A DNA stretch of 37,715 nt from positions 1-37,715 of the forward strand of contig NZ_PZJW01000023.1 in assembly GCF_003206615.1 (NCBI RefSeq), given 5' to 3'. This stretch comes from Salinicola acroporae. GTDB lineage: Bacteria > Pseudomonadota > Gammaproteobacteria > Pseudomonadales > Halomonadaceae. The notes beneath the pieces are model-generated. The model worked only from the letters and a program-made list of their open reading frames with translations. It had not been told where the DNA came from and made no database searches. Shown here one piece after another: positions 18,568-26,007 of this stretch. The position numbers and the translations under genes are program-made. Every line of letters begins with the position of its first letter. Position 1 is the stretch's first letter.

Positions 18568-19719
18568 GTGTCCAATACGCTGTCGGACGAGCTGCCCGTG
18601 ATCGGTCTGATCGATCTGCCTGGGCCGGACCGTGAACGCTTGATCGAAGAACTTTCCCGTCTCGATATCGTGGTGCGGGCTGCCGTCTCGGTTTCGACGT
18701 TGCCGGCCCATTGCGATCTCGTGGTGGCGCACGTCCGGGCGGTTTCCCACGACGGGTGGGAGCGGTTGGCCGATGGACGTCCGACCATCGTCATCAGCGA
18801 GAGCCGCCGCGACGACGACCTGCACAAGGCGCTCGATGCCGGGCTGATCGACTATCTGGTCGAGCCTCTCAAGCATGTCGACATTCTGCGGCGTTTGATC
18901 GAGCGGGCCCTGGAACTGACGCGGTTGTCGCGCGATCACAGCGAAAGCCGGGCCGAGCTCGAGGCGTTGAACGATCGTCTCGAGCGGCATCTCGAGATGC
19001 TCCGGGACGACCAGCGGGCGGGTGGGCATGTGCAGCGCAAGCTGCTGCCGCCGCCGGGCGTCGTGCACCTCGGCGTGCGCTGCGACTATTGGTTCGCGCC
19101 CTCGCTCTATTTGTCGGGTGATTTTCTCGATTTTCAGCGATGTGACGAACGCTACAGTTTCTTCTATTTTGCCGATGTTGCCGGCCACGGCGCCTCTTCC
19201 GCCTTCGTCACCGTGTTGCTGAAGTATCTCTGCAATCGCTGGCTGGCCCAGTGGCGCACGCTGCTGCCGGAAGCGTTTCCCTCCCGCTGGTTGGGCGAAC
19301 TCAACCGGGAATTGCTGGAGACCGGTATCGGCAAGCACGCCACGATCTTTGCCGGCGTGCTGGACCATGAGCGTCGTTTTCTGCACTATGCGCTCGGCGC
19401 CCAGTTGCCGATGCCGATTCTCCAGGCAGAGGGACGAAGCGGATACCTGGGGGGAGAGGGGCCCCCGGTCGGGTTGTTTCCCGACGTCGAGTACCCCATC
19501 TATGGTTGCCCGTTGCCTGAGTCGTTTCGACTCTGGTTCTGCTCCGACGGCATTCTGGAATGCCTGCCGGAGGGGTCATTGAACGCGCGGCTCAAGGAAC
19601 TCGAGCACCGCACGACACACTGCGCCAGCGTCGACGATCTGAGGGAAGGATTGGCGTTGGGGGATCCTCTGCCGGATGATCTCAGCATGATGACACTGAG
19701 TGGTTTCGACCATGATTGA
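18568..19719 (+). CDS. PP2C-type protein phosphatase with a degenerate receiver domain
   Basis: This is probably the phosphatase of a partner-switching module acting on the STAS protein encoded next. The 383-residue protein has a receiver-like N-terminal domain (about 10-120), a coiled-coil linker (about 115-155, LEALNDRLERHLEMLRDDQ) and a SpoIIE/PP2C phosphatase domain. The metal ligands D185, D203 (DVAGHG), D327 (CSDG) and D370/D371 are all present, so the phosphatase should be active. The receiver is unusual: the phosphoacceptor Asp is replaced by H55 (DLVVAHV) and the conserved Lys by E99 (YLVEPL). The architecture is that of RssB and the Pseudomonas HsbR and PA2798 types. GTG 18568 lies 4 bp after the mlaA stop with only a weak ribosome site, so the start is moderately certain. 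Confidence 0.88.
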   Translation: MSNTLSDELPVIGLIDLPGPDRERLIEELSRLDIVVRAAVSVSTLPAHCDLVVAHVRAVSHDGWERLADGRPTIVISESRRDDDLHKALDAGLIDYLVEPLKHVDILRRLIERALELTRLSRDHSESRAELEALNDRLERHLEMLRDDQRAGGHVQRKLLPPPGVVHLGVRCDYWFAPSLYLSGDFLDFQRCDERYSFFYFADVAGHGASSAFVTVLLKYLCNRWLAQWRTLLPEAFPSRWLGELNRELLETGIGKHATIFAGVLDHERRFLHYALGAQLPMPILQAEGRSGYLGGEGPPVGLFPDVEYPIYGCPLPESFRLWFCSDGILECLPEGSLNARLKELEHRTTHCASVDDLREGLALGDPLPDDLSMMTLSGFDHD

Positions 19720-20218
19720 AGGGCGGATAAGAGCGGCCTTCGAGTCGGGCGTGTTTGTGCTCAAGCTCTGCGGCGATGTGCGCTTGACGCTATGTGCGAC
19801 GTTGGATGCCGAGGCGCAGCGTCTGGCGGATCTGCCCGGGCTGCGGGCGGTGATGGTCGATCTACGCGAAACGACCAACGTCGATTCCACCGCGCTGGGG
19901 TTCCTGGCCAAGGTGGCGATGGCCGTGCAGGGGCGATTGGATGACCCGCCCACGATCATCGCCGAGCACCCGGACGTTCGGCGGATGCTGGACGTCATGG
20001 GCTTCGCACGCTATTTCACGCTGCTCGAAGCGCCATTGACCGAGCCGGCGGAGCTGGATGAGCTGCCTCATGTCGAGGCCGATGAGAGCGACATCCAGCA
20101 GCGGATACTGGAAGCCCACCGTATCCTCATGCACATGAGCGAGCACAATCGGCACGAGTTTCAACCCTTCGTCGAACTGCTCGAATCGCAGCGCATCGAC
20201 GCTTCCCCGCACGGTTGA
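19712..20218 (+). CDS. STAS domain protein (anti-sigma factor antagonist type)
   Basis: This is a likely substrate of the upstream PP2C phosphatase in a partner-switching pathway. The 168-residue protein has an STAS domain (about 1-110) with the conserved phosphorylatable Ser59 in NVDSTALGF, as in SpoIIAA and HsbA. An extra C-terminal region of about 55 residues (acidic, then helical, LMHMSEHNRHEFQPFVELLE) is not part of the basic fold. Its ATG overlaps the phosphatase gene by 8 bp, so the two are translationally coupled. No HPK-like switch kinase or anti-sigma factor is encoded nearby; the kinase must be elsewhere. In Pseudomonas the equivalent pair also lies next to mlaA. Confidence 0.88.
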   Translation: MIEGRIRAAFESGVFVLKLCGDVRLTLCATLDAEAQRLADLPGLRAVMVDLRETTNVDSTALGFLAKVAMAVQGRLDDPPTIIAEHPDVRRMLDVMGFARYFTLLEAPLTEPAELDELPHVEADESDIQQRILEAHRILMHMSEHNRHEFQPFVELLESQRIDASPHG

Positions 20219-20385
20219 ACCATACCCGGTCGTAACGCATGACAAGCGCTGCGACGCGGGTTTCGGCCGTCCGTCGCCCGCGTCGGCGGTCCGTGCAATC
20301 GGTAGGGGCGTCTTCGTATCACGTCCGAATCGCCCGGGCCTCGAATGCCCGCTTGGCCGCGAAGTTCTCTTGCGACTCCCGGCTT

Positions 20386-20406
20386 TCGCCCCGTCTGTCG
20401 GGGCGA
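20386..20406. repeat. Perfect hairpin in the gap before the MFS gene
   Basis: TCGCCCCG (20386-20393) and CGGGGCGA (20399-20406) form a perfect 8-bp stem with a 5-base loop inside the 266-bp gap 20219-20484. There is no run of T after it on either strand, so it is not a classical terminator. It could be an RNA structure in the leader of the MFS gene. I see no gene, tRNA or clear promoter in the rest of the gap. Confidence 0.45.
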
Positions 20407-20484
20407 ATGCGCTGCCACGGGGGCAGGCAGCCGGCCGGCCGAAGGTGGGAGCCTTATCCGTGAGATGATCTTGAAGGAGAGCCT

Positions 20485-21684
20485 GTGACGATCTTGAGTG
20501 CCCGGCGGCTGGCGCTGCTGGTGGCTGCCAATACGGCGCTGGCACCGCTGGCGATCGATGCCTACCTGCCGGCCATGCCGGCGCTGGCGTCGTCGATCGG
20601 CGCCAGCGTGCATCATACCGAGCTGTCGCTCAGCGTCTTTCTGCTCGGATTCGCGCTCGGGCAATTGGTCTGCGGCCCGCTATCGGACCGTTTCGGCCGC
20701 AAGCCGGTGCTGATGATCGGGTTGGGCGTGTTCCTGGTCGCCAGTCTGGCGCTGACCCAGGTGGGCTCGCTGGCGACGCTGTGGGGATGGCGGTTCGTGC
20801 AGGCGCTGGGCGGTGGCGCGTGCGTGGTGAATTCCGCCGCCATCGTGCGCGATCGCTTCAGCGGTCGGGAGGCGGCCAAGGTGATGTCGACCATGGTCAT
20901 GATCCTGATGATGGCGCCACTGGTTGCGCCGGCCATCGGCAGTGCGCTCCTGCACCTGGCGGATTGGTGGCTGATCTTCCTGTTTCTCGCCGTCTACGCG
21001 GCTTTCGTGCTATGGCTGCTTGGTCGCTATCTACCCGAGACCCATGGACGCGATCCGCAAGCCCCCTCGGTGCGGCAGATTCTGGGGAACTACGCCAGCG
21101 TACTGCGCCACCGGGAGGCGATGGGCTACATCGGGGCGGTATCGATGTCGTTTGCCGGCATGTTCGCGTTCATCACTGGCTCGCCCTACCTCTATATGGA
21201 GCATTATGGTCTCTCGACCACGCTTTATCCCTTCGTCTTCGGTGCCAATATCCTGATCATGGCCTCCTCCAGCCGGCTCAATATCCGGCTGCTCAAGACC
21301 CGTACGCCGCAGCAGAACCTGCTGCTGGGCCTCGGAGTCCAGTTGACGGCGGGCGTATTGCTGGTGGTGATGGTGGCAACGGGCCTGGATTCCATTTTCA
21401 CGATCGCCCCGCTGATGGTGGTCTTCGTGGGGATGCAGGGACTGATCAGCCCCAATGCCATGTCCTCGATGCTGGACCACTTTCCCCGCATGAGTGCCAC
21501 GGCGACGGCGTTGCAGGGCTGTCTGCAGTTTACCTGCGGTGCCGTTTCCGGGGCGCTGGTCGGGGCCTTCGAACTGGCCAGCGCCTGGCCAACGGTGCTG
21601 ACGATGCTGGGTGCCACGCTGTTGGGCAACGTCGCGGTGCGAGCGCTGGCTGGGCGTGCGCTCAAGCATCGGGCCACGGACTGA
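20485..21684 (+). CDS. Bcr/CflA family multidrug efflux MFS transporter
   Basis: This is a proton-driven exporter of the drug:H+ antiporter-1 type in the inner membrane. The 399-residue protein is hydrophobic with about twelve predicted membrane helices. It has the family opening LLVAANTALAPLAIDAYLPAMP and MFS motif A, GPLSDRFGRKPVL, in the loop after helix 2, plus the motif-C-like stretch in helix 5 (MMAPLVAPAIGSALL). Bcr of E. coli exports bicyclomycin and other compounds; the substrate here is unknown. The start is GTG 20485, with AAGGAG (20474-20479) 5 bp upstream. It stands alone between the STAS gene and the pst region. Confidence 0.9.
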   Translation: MTILSARRLALLVAANTALAPLAIDAYLPAMPALASSIGASVHHTELSLSVFLLGFALGQLVCGPLSDRFGRKPVLMIGLGVFLVASLALTQVGSLATLWGWRFVQALGGGACVVNSAAIVRDRFSGREAAKVMSTMVMILMMAPLVAPAIGSALLHLADWWLIFLFLAVYAAFVLWLLGRYLPETHGRDPQAPSVRQILGNYASVLRHREAMGYIGAVSMSFAGMFAFITGSPYLYMEHYGLSTTLYPFVFGANILIMASSSRLNIRLLKTRTPQQNLLLGLGVQLTAGVLLVVMVATGLDSIFTIAPLMVVFVGMQGLISPNAMSSMLDHFPRMSATATALQGCLQFTCGAVSGALVGAFELASAWPTVLTMLGATLLGNVAVRALAGRALKHRATD

Positions 21685-21698
21685 CTTCCTGCGCCGTT

Positions 21699-21728
21699 AC
21701 CCGAAGCGGCGCCGTCGTTACGGGTTTT
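21699..21728 (+). terminator. Weak candidate terminator after the MFS gene
   Basis: ACCCG (21699-21703) and CGGGT (21721-21725) can pair around the self-complementary CGGCGCCG, and TTTT follows. The stem is only 5 bp, so this is tentative. It lies 15 bp after the MFS stop codon. Confidence 0.35.
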
Positions 21729-21733
21729 GACGC

Positions 21734-21751
21734 TTGTCACTACGTTGTCAT
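21734..21751 (+). promoter_or_regulatory. PHO box (distal), candidate PhoB site
   Basis: TTGTCAC, 4 bp, TTGTCAT form two 7-bp half-sites in the 11-bp repeat of a PHO box. Another TTGTCAT lies at 21758-21764, and a further one at 21782-21788. The site is 160 bp upstream of the perfect PHO box of pstS and upstream of a terminator, so it may serve a separate short transcript. Confidence 0.6.
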
Positions 21752-21765
21752 CTAAACTTGTCATG

Positions 21766-21860
21766 GTGGATGCCGCGAAGGTTGTCATCCACGCGCTTCA
21801 GGCTGCACCTCGAGAACCATCGACGATTCTGGGGATCCAGCAGATCGTCGGTGGTTTTTT
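21766..21860 (+). ncRNA. Candidate small RNA upstream of pstS
   Basis: A short segment between a PHO box and the pstS promoter has the layout of a small RNA. An inverted repeat GTGGATG (21766-21772) / CATCCAC (21786-21792) is followed by a terminator hairpin, CGACGAT (21821-21827) / ATCGTCG (21844-21850) with inner CTGG/CCAG, and six T at 21855-21860. TAAACT (21753-21758) could be a -10 box that starts transcription at the first hairpin. No good coding frame with a ribosome site is present. Alternatively it is only the 3' untranslated end of the upstream MFS transcript. Confidence 0.35.
21821..21860 (+). terminator. Rho-independent terminator upstream of the pst promoter
   Basis: CGACGAT (21821-21827) pairs with ATCGTCG (21844-21850); inside, CTGG (21829-21832) pairs with CCAG (21837-21840). 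Six T follow at 21855-21860. It ends 50 bp before the pstS PHO box and stops whatever is transcribed from upstream. Confidence 0.7.
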
Positions 21861-21910
21861 CATTCGGACAATAACGGCTGGCGGCATGATCTTTTTCATC
21901 CATGACACGG

Positions 21911-21928
21911 CTGTCATAAAACTGTCAC
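21911..21928 (+). promoter_or_regulatory. PHO box of the pst operon (PhoB site)
   Basis: CTGTCATAAAACTGTCAC matches the PHO box consensus CTGTCATAWAWCTGTCAY at every position. The likely -10 box, TACGGT (21939-21944), starts 10 bp after it, the usual spacing when PhoB replaces the -35 contact. Expression of pstSCAB should rise under phosphate starvation. The first half-site also forms an inverted repeat with ATGACA at 21902-21907. Confidence 0.92.
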
Positions 21929-22018
21929 GGCACTGACGTACGGTGTGCGCTGAGAGTGCTGGCAACCTTCGCAACGTCGTTATCGCTCACGCATCCAAGG
22001 TGGAAACAGGATATCGCT

Positions 22019-23062
22019 ATGCTTAAACACGTCTTTGCAACGCTCATTTCCGGGTCAATGGTTCTGGGTGCCGCTGGCGTCCAGGCTCAAGACGCCATTA
22101 CCGGGGCGGGCGCAACCTTCCCGTACCCGGTCTATTCGCAGTGGGCGGACGCCTATCAGGACGAGTCCGGCATCGGCCTCAATTACCAGGCTATCGGCTC
22201 CGGCGGCGGCATCCAGCAGATCGTCGCCAAGACGGTTACCTTCGGTGCCAGTGACGCCCCGATGACCAAGGACGAGCTGGACAAGAACGGCCTGATGCAG
22301 TGGCCGATGGTCATGGGTGGCGTGGTTGCCGCGTTCCATGTCGAGGGGATCGAGGGCGGTTCGATCAACCTGGACGGCCCGACACTGGCCGACATCTATC
22401 AGGGCAAGATCACCAACTGGGACGACGATGCCATCGCCGAACTGAACCCGGACATGGACCTGCCCGACACCCAGATCACGCCGGTCTACCGGGCCGAGGG
22501 CTCAGGTACCAACTTCCTGTTCACTCACTACCTGTCGCAGGTCAGCCAGGAGTTCGCCGACAACGTGGGCGAGGGCAAGTCCGTCGCGTGGCCGGCAGGC
22601 GTCGGTGCCAAGGCCAATGCCGGGGTCGCCAGCCAGATCGCCAACACCAATGGTGCGATCGGCTACGTCGAGTATGCCTACGCCGCGCAGAACGACCTGA
22701 GCCTGGTGCACCTGAAGAACCAGGCGGGCAAGGTCGTCGCGCCCAGCATGGAATCGTTCATGGCCGCGGCTGCCAACGCCGACTGGAAGGATGCGCCAGG
22801 CATGTATCTGGTACTGACCAACCAGCCGGGCGATGAAAGCTGGCCGATCACGGGCGCTTCTTTCATCCTGATGCACAAGCAGGTTCAGGATGCGGATGCC
22901 GCCAATCAGGCGCTCAAGTTCTTCGACTGGGCCTATGCTAATGGTAACGACATGGCTCAGGACCTGGACTACGTGCCGATGCCGGATAACGTTGCCGACA
23001 TGGTTCGTGACAGCTGGAGCGAGATCAAGGGCCCGAATGGCGAAGCCGTCTGGACCCAGTGA
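22019..23062 (+). CDS. pstS: Phosphate ABC transporter, periplasmic phosphate-binding protein
   Basis: PstS captures inorganic phosphate in the periplasm and delivers it to PstCA. The 347-residue precursor has a signal peptide (cleavage near VQAQ/DA, about residue 24). The mature protein opens with ITGAGATFPYPVYSQWADAY, typical of PstS, followed by NYQAIGSGGGIQQI and the phosphate-binding loop RAEGSGTNFLF. Length agrees with E. coli PstS (346). The ATG at 22019 is chosen because it begins the signal peptide; an upstream frame would add about 21 unlikely residues. It has its own PhoB-type promoter and is separated from pstC by 105 bp with two hairpins. Confidence 0.97.
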   Translation: MLKHVFATLISGSMVLGAAGVQAQDAITGAGATFPYPVYSQWADAYQDESGIGLNYQAIGSGGGIQQIVAKTVTFGASDAPMTKDELDKNGLMQWPMVMGGVVAAFHVEGIEGGSINLDGPTLADIYQGKITNWDDDAIAELNPDMDLPDTQITPVYRAEGSGTNFLFTHYLSQVSQEFADNVGEGKSVAWPAGVGAKANAGVASQIANTNGAIGYVEYAYAAQNDLSLVHLKNQAGKVVAPSMESFMAAAANADWKDAPGMYLVLTNQPGDESWPITGASFILMHKQVQDADAANQALKFFDWAYANGNDMAQDLDYVPMPDNVADMVRDSWSEIKGPNGEAVWTQ

Positions 23063-23077
23063 TCCTTGACTGACGTA

Positions 23078-23141
23078 CCGCGACGGCTGGTGGGGCAACC
23101 GCCTCCGTCGCGGCGCTGTATCAGAGGCCGCCCCAGGGCGG
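23078..23141 (+). repeat. Two hairpins between pstS and pstC
   Basis: CCGCGACGG (23078-23086) pairs perfectly with CCGTCGCGG (23105-23113), and a second short stem, CCGCC/GGCGG, lies at 23128-23141. There is no T run. Such intercistronic hairpins usually protect the 3' end of the upstream message, so PstS could be made in excess of the membrane parts. This role is inferred from position. Confidence 0.55.
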
Positions 23142-23167
23142 TAAGTGGTAAGTGACGAGGAACGAAG

Positions 23168-24106
23168 ATGGCCACCACCAACGCGACTCCCACCAGCGGC
23201 CTGGGGCGTCTCAGCGATGCCACTCGCAGGCGGCTGCAACGAAAGGCGCGCATCGATGTGTGGTTCGAGCGCACGTTGTTTGCCTTCGCTTTCGCCGTGT
23301 TGCTGCTGCTCGGGGCGATCATCGCGTCACTGATGTTATCCAGCTGGCCCGCGATCCAGCGCTTCGGACTGGACTTCTTCACGGAAAACCGCTGGGCGGC
23401 CAATGTCGAAGTCTTCGGCGCTCTGCCGGCGATCTACGGAACGCTGTTGACGTCATTCATCGCTATCGTCATCGCCGTGCCGGTCTCGTTCGGCATCGCG
23501 ATCTTCCTGACCGAGCAGTGTCCGGGGTTCCTGCGGCAGCCGCTGAGTACCTTGATCGAGCTGCTGGCGGGAATTCCCTCGATTATCTACGGCATGTGGG
23601 GGATGGAGGTGCTGGCGCCACTGTTGCGCACCTGGTTCCCCTCGGTCTTTCCCGCCGGCACCGGTCTGGCGACGGCGGGCATCATTCTGGCGGTGATGAT
23701 CATTCCCTTCATCACGGCCGTATCACGAGATGTCATCAATACCGTCCCGGCGGTCATGCGCGAATCCGCTTATGGATTGGGCTGCACGACCTGGGAGGTG
23801 ACACGACGGGTCATCCTGCCTTCGGTGAAGGGGGGCCTGGTCGGGGGCGTCGTGCTGGGACTGGGGCGTGCGCTGGGGGAAACCATGGCGGTGACGTTCG
23901 TCATCGGCAATAACCTGTTCCTCAACACCACCCTGACCGGGCAGGGCACCTCGATCGCGGCACTGATCGCCAACCAGTTCTCCGAGTCCGACGGAACCCA
24001 GCGCTCGGCGCTGCTGGCGCTGGGTCTGATCCTGTTCCTGATCACTTTCGCGGTGCTGGCCTTCGCGCGGTACCTACTGCGCAACAGCACCGGTCGCCAC
24101 GCCTGA
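23168..24106 (+). CDS. pstC: Phosphate ABC transporter, permease PstC
   Basis: This is one of the two membrane subunits of the high-affinity phosphate importer. The 312-residue protein has about six membrane helices: the first at about 38-60 (LFAFAFAVLLLLGAIIASLML), others after the GALPAIYGTLLTSF start of the permease domain. The EAA-like loop ESAYGLGCTTWEVTRRVILP contacts PstB, and AGIPSIIYGMWGM is a PstC signature. Length is normal (E. coli 319). GAGGAA lies 5 bp before the ATG. pstA follows 17 bp downstream. Confidence 0.96.
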   Translation: MATTNATPTSGLGRLSDATRRRLQRKARIDVWFERTLFAFAFAVLLLLGAIIASLMLSSWPAIQRFGLDFFTENRWAANVEVFGALPAIYGTLLTSFIAIVIAVPVSFGIAIFLTEQCPGFLRQPLSTLIELLAGIPSIIYGMWGMEVLAPLLRTWFPSVFPAGTGLATAGIILAVMIIPFITAVSRDVINTVPAVMRESAYGLGCTTWEVTRRVILPSVKGGLVGGVVLGLGRALGETMAVTFVIGNNLFLNTTLTGQGTSIAALIANQFSESDGTQRSALLALGLILFLITFAVLAFARYLLRNSTGRHA

Positions 24107-24123
24107 GCGGGAGGAGAGAGTCT

Positions 24124-24975
24124 ATGGATATCAATCAAACGCCGCTCTACCGGCGTCGCAAGCGCCTCAACCAGTTGGTGATGGTGCTCTGCCAGTTGGC
24201 GACGGTGATCGGCTTCATCTTTCTTTTCGCGATTCTCTTCACGCTGGTTACCAAAGGGATCGGGGCGATCTCTCCGTCGACGTTCGTCGAGCGCACCCGC
24301 ATGAACGGCGGAGGTCTGGGCAACGCGATCTGGGGAACCTTCCTCATGACCTGCGCAGCAACGGTTATCGGCACCGTCATCGGCGTGGCCGCCGGCACCT
24401 GGCTGGCGGAGTACAGCGGCAAGGGACTGATGGCCAAGGTGATTCGCTTCATCAACGATATCCTGCTGTCGGCACCTTCGATCATCATCGGCCTGTTCAT
24501 CTATGCCGTAGTGGTGGTCCCGATGGGCAACTTCTCCGGCTGGGCCGGCGTGCTGGCATTGACGGTCATCATCGTGCCGGTGGTCATCCGTTCGACGGAA
24601 GACATGTTGCGATTGATCCCCAACTCGCTGCGGGAAGCTGCGGCCGCGCTGGGGGCACATCGCTGGTGGATCATCGTCCGAGTCTGCTATAGCGGTGCTC
24701 GCGCGGGCATCATGACCGGGATTCTTCTGGGGTTCGCGCGCATCAGCGGCGAGACCGCACCGCTACTGTTCACGTCGCTGAATTCCAATCAGTGGAACTT
24801 CTTCGACCTGGGCAGCGAGATGGCCAACCTGCCGATGACCATCTATCAGAACATGACGATCAACGCCTTCATTCCCGATCTGGTCGCCCTGGCCTGGGGC
24901 GGGGCCTTGATCCTGACCGCTGCCATTCTGATTCTGAACATCGCGGCGCGCTACTTCTCGCGCCAGCGATCCTGA
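24124..24975 (+). CDS. pstA: Phosphate ABC transporter, permease PstA
   Basis: This is the second membrane subunit of the phosphate importer. The 283-residue protein has a short basic N-terminus, a first helix ([21 protein letters not shown]) and about five more. It also has the PstA segments [27 protein letters not shown] and the EAA loop [20 protein letters not shown]. The [15 protein letters not shown] and NLPMTIYQN stretches are typical of PstA. Length is near the E. coli protein (296). A GGAGGAGAG ribosome site precedes the ATG. Confidence 0.96.
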   Translation: MDINQTPLYRRRKRLNQLVMVLCQLATVIGFIFLFAILFTLVTKGIGAISPSTFVERTRMNGGGLGNAIWGTFLMTCAATVIGTVIGVAAGTWLAEYSGKGLMAKVIRFINDILLSAPSIIIGLFIYAVVVVPMGNFSGWAGVLALTVIIVPVVIRSTEDMLRLIPNSLREAAAALGAHRWWIIVRVCYSGARAGIMTGILLGFARISGETAPLLFTSLNSNQWNFFDLGSEMANLPMTIYQNMTINAFIPDLVALAWGGALILTAAILILNIAARYFSRQRS

Positions 24976-24995
24976 TTTCCAGCTGCGAGACTGCC

Positions 24996-25820
24996 ATGAC
25001 AGCCGATATTCATCTCGACCAGAAGCGCAACGCCGGCGCCGCTGAAGCGGCTGCCGCCCCGCAGATCGCCACCAAGCTTCGCGTCAACGACCTTAATCTC
25101 TTTTACGGGAAGTTCCAGGCGATCAAGAATGTCACCATGGAAATTCCCGAACGTCAGGTGACGGCGTTCATTGGCCCGTCGGGGTGCGGCAAATCCACGT
25201 TGATCCGTTGCTTCAACCGTATCCACGATCTCTATGAAGGGATCCGTACCGAAGGACAGATTCTGCTCGACGAGCACGATATCTATGAAGCTGGGGTCGA
25301 CCTCAACCTGTTGAGATCTCGCGTCGGCATGGTGTTTCAGAAACCGACGCCGTTCCCGATGTCGGTCTTCGATAACGTCGCGTTCGGCATTCGTCTCTAC
25401 GAGAAGCTCTCCGCTCGGGATCTCGAGGAGCGCGTGGAGTGGGCGTTGCGCAAGGCGGCTCTCTGGAACGAGGTAAAGGACAAGCTCAAACAGAGCGGTC
25501 AGGCGCTATCGGGCGGGCAGCAGCAGCGCCTGTGCATCGCGCGCACCATCGCGGTGAAGCCCGAGGTGATTCTGCTCGACGAGCCGACCTCGGCATTGGA
25601 TCCGATCTCGACCGGGTATATCGAGGATCTGATCAACGAACTCAAGAAGGACTACACGATCGTCATCGTCACCCACAACATGCAGCAGGCGGCGCGAATA
25701 TCCGATATCACCGCGTTCATGTACCTGGGAAGCCTGATCGAGTGTGACGACACCACCAAGATATTCACCCAGCCGAGGGAGTCCCAGACCGAAGATTACA
25801 TCACCGGTCGTTATGGCTGA
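24996..25820 (+). CDS. pstB: Phosphate ABC transporter, ATPase PstB
   Basis: This is the ATP-hydrolysing subunit that drives phosphate import; it also takes part in phosphate signalling to PhoR. The 274-residue protein has Walker [10 protein letters not shown] (60-68), the Q-loop [11 protein letters not shown], signature LSGGQQQRL, Walker [13 protein letters not shown] and the H-loop THN. The N-terminus is some 17 residues longer than in E. coli (257) because of an Ala-rich start. ATG 24996 is the first in-frame ATG after pstA, with only a weak GCGAG ribosome site. A hairpin ends the operon 40 bp after the stop; phoU does not follow. Confidence 0.96.
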   Translation: MTADIHLDQKRNAGAAEAAAAPQIATKLRVNDLNLFYGKFQAIKNVTMEIPERQVTAFIGPSGCGKSTLIRCFNRIHDLYEGIRTEGQILLDEHDIYEAGVDLNLLRSRVGMVFQKPTPFPMSVFDNVAFGIRLYEKLSARDLEERVEWALRKAALWNEVKDKLKQSGQALSGGQQQRLCIARTIAVKPEVILLDEPTSALDPISTGYIEDLINELKKDYTIVIVTHNMQQAARISDITAFMYLGSLIECDDTTKIFTQPRESQTEDYITGRYG

Positions 25821-25859
25821 TCTGCGACGGTCCTAGTCTTACCCTGGGATAGACAGCTG

Positions 25860-25888
25860 GCGCCCCCGAGTCGACGACTCGGGGGCGC
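25860..25888 (+). terminator. Hairpin at the end of the pst operon
   Basis: GCGCCCCCGAGT (25860-25871) and ACTCGGGGGCGC (25877-25888) form a perfect 12-bp, GC-rich stem with a 5-base loop. The tail TTGTCGTC is poor in T, so termination may be partial. A second perfect 8-bp hairpin (CGCCGCAG 25933-25940 / CTGCGGCG 25949-25956) lies just before the next gene. Confidence 0.65.
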
Positions 25889-26007
25889 TTGTCGTCAGGC
25901 TCGCAGCAGGCAGCTATCTTTCACTCACTTTGCGCCGCAGCAACGTACCTGCGGCGGGATCGTGCTAATGTCGTGGCCCACAGGACGTGACCATCAGGAT
26001 CTTGCAT

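Noticed and set aside
20386-20406. Terminator after the STAS gene
   Set aside because: The hairpin is perfect but lies 170 bp after the stop and has no T run on either strand, so it is listed only as a structure.
21727-21936. A 69-residue plus-strand frame upstream of pstS
   Set aside because: It begins without a ribosome site and overlaps both PHO boxes and a terminator hairpin; regulatory DNA explains the segment better.
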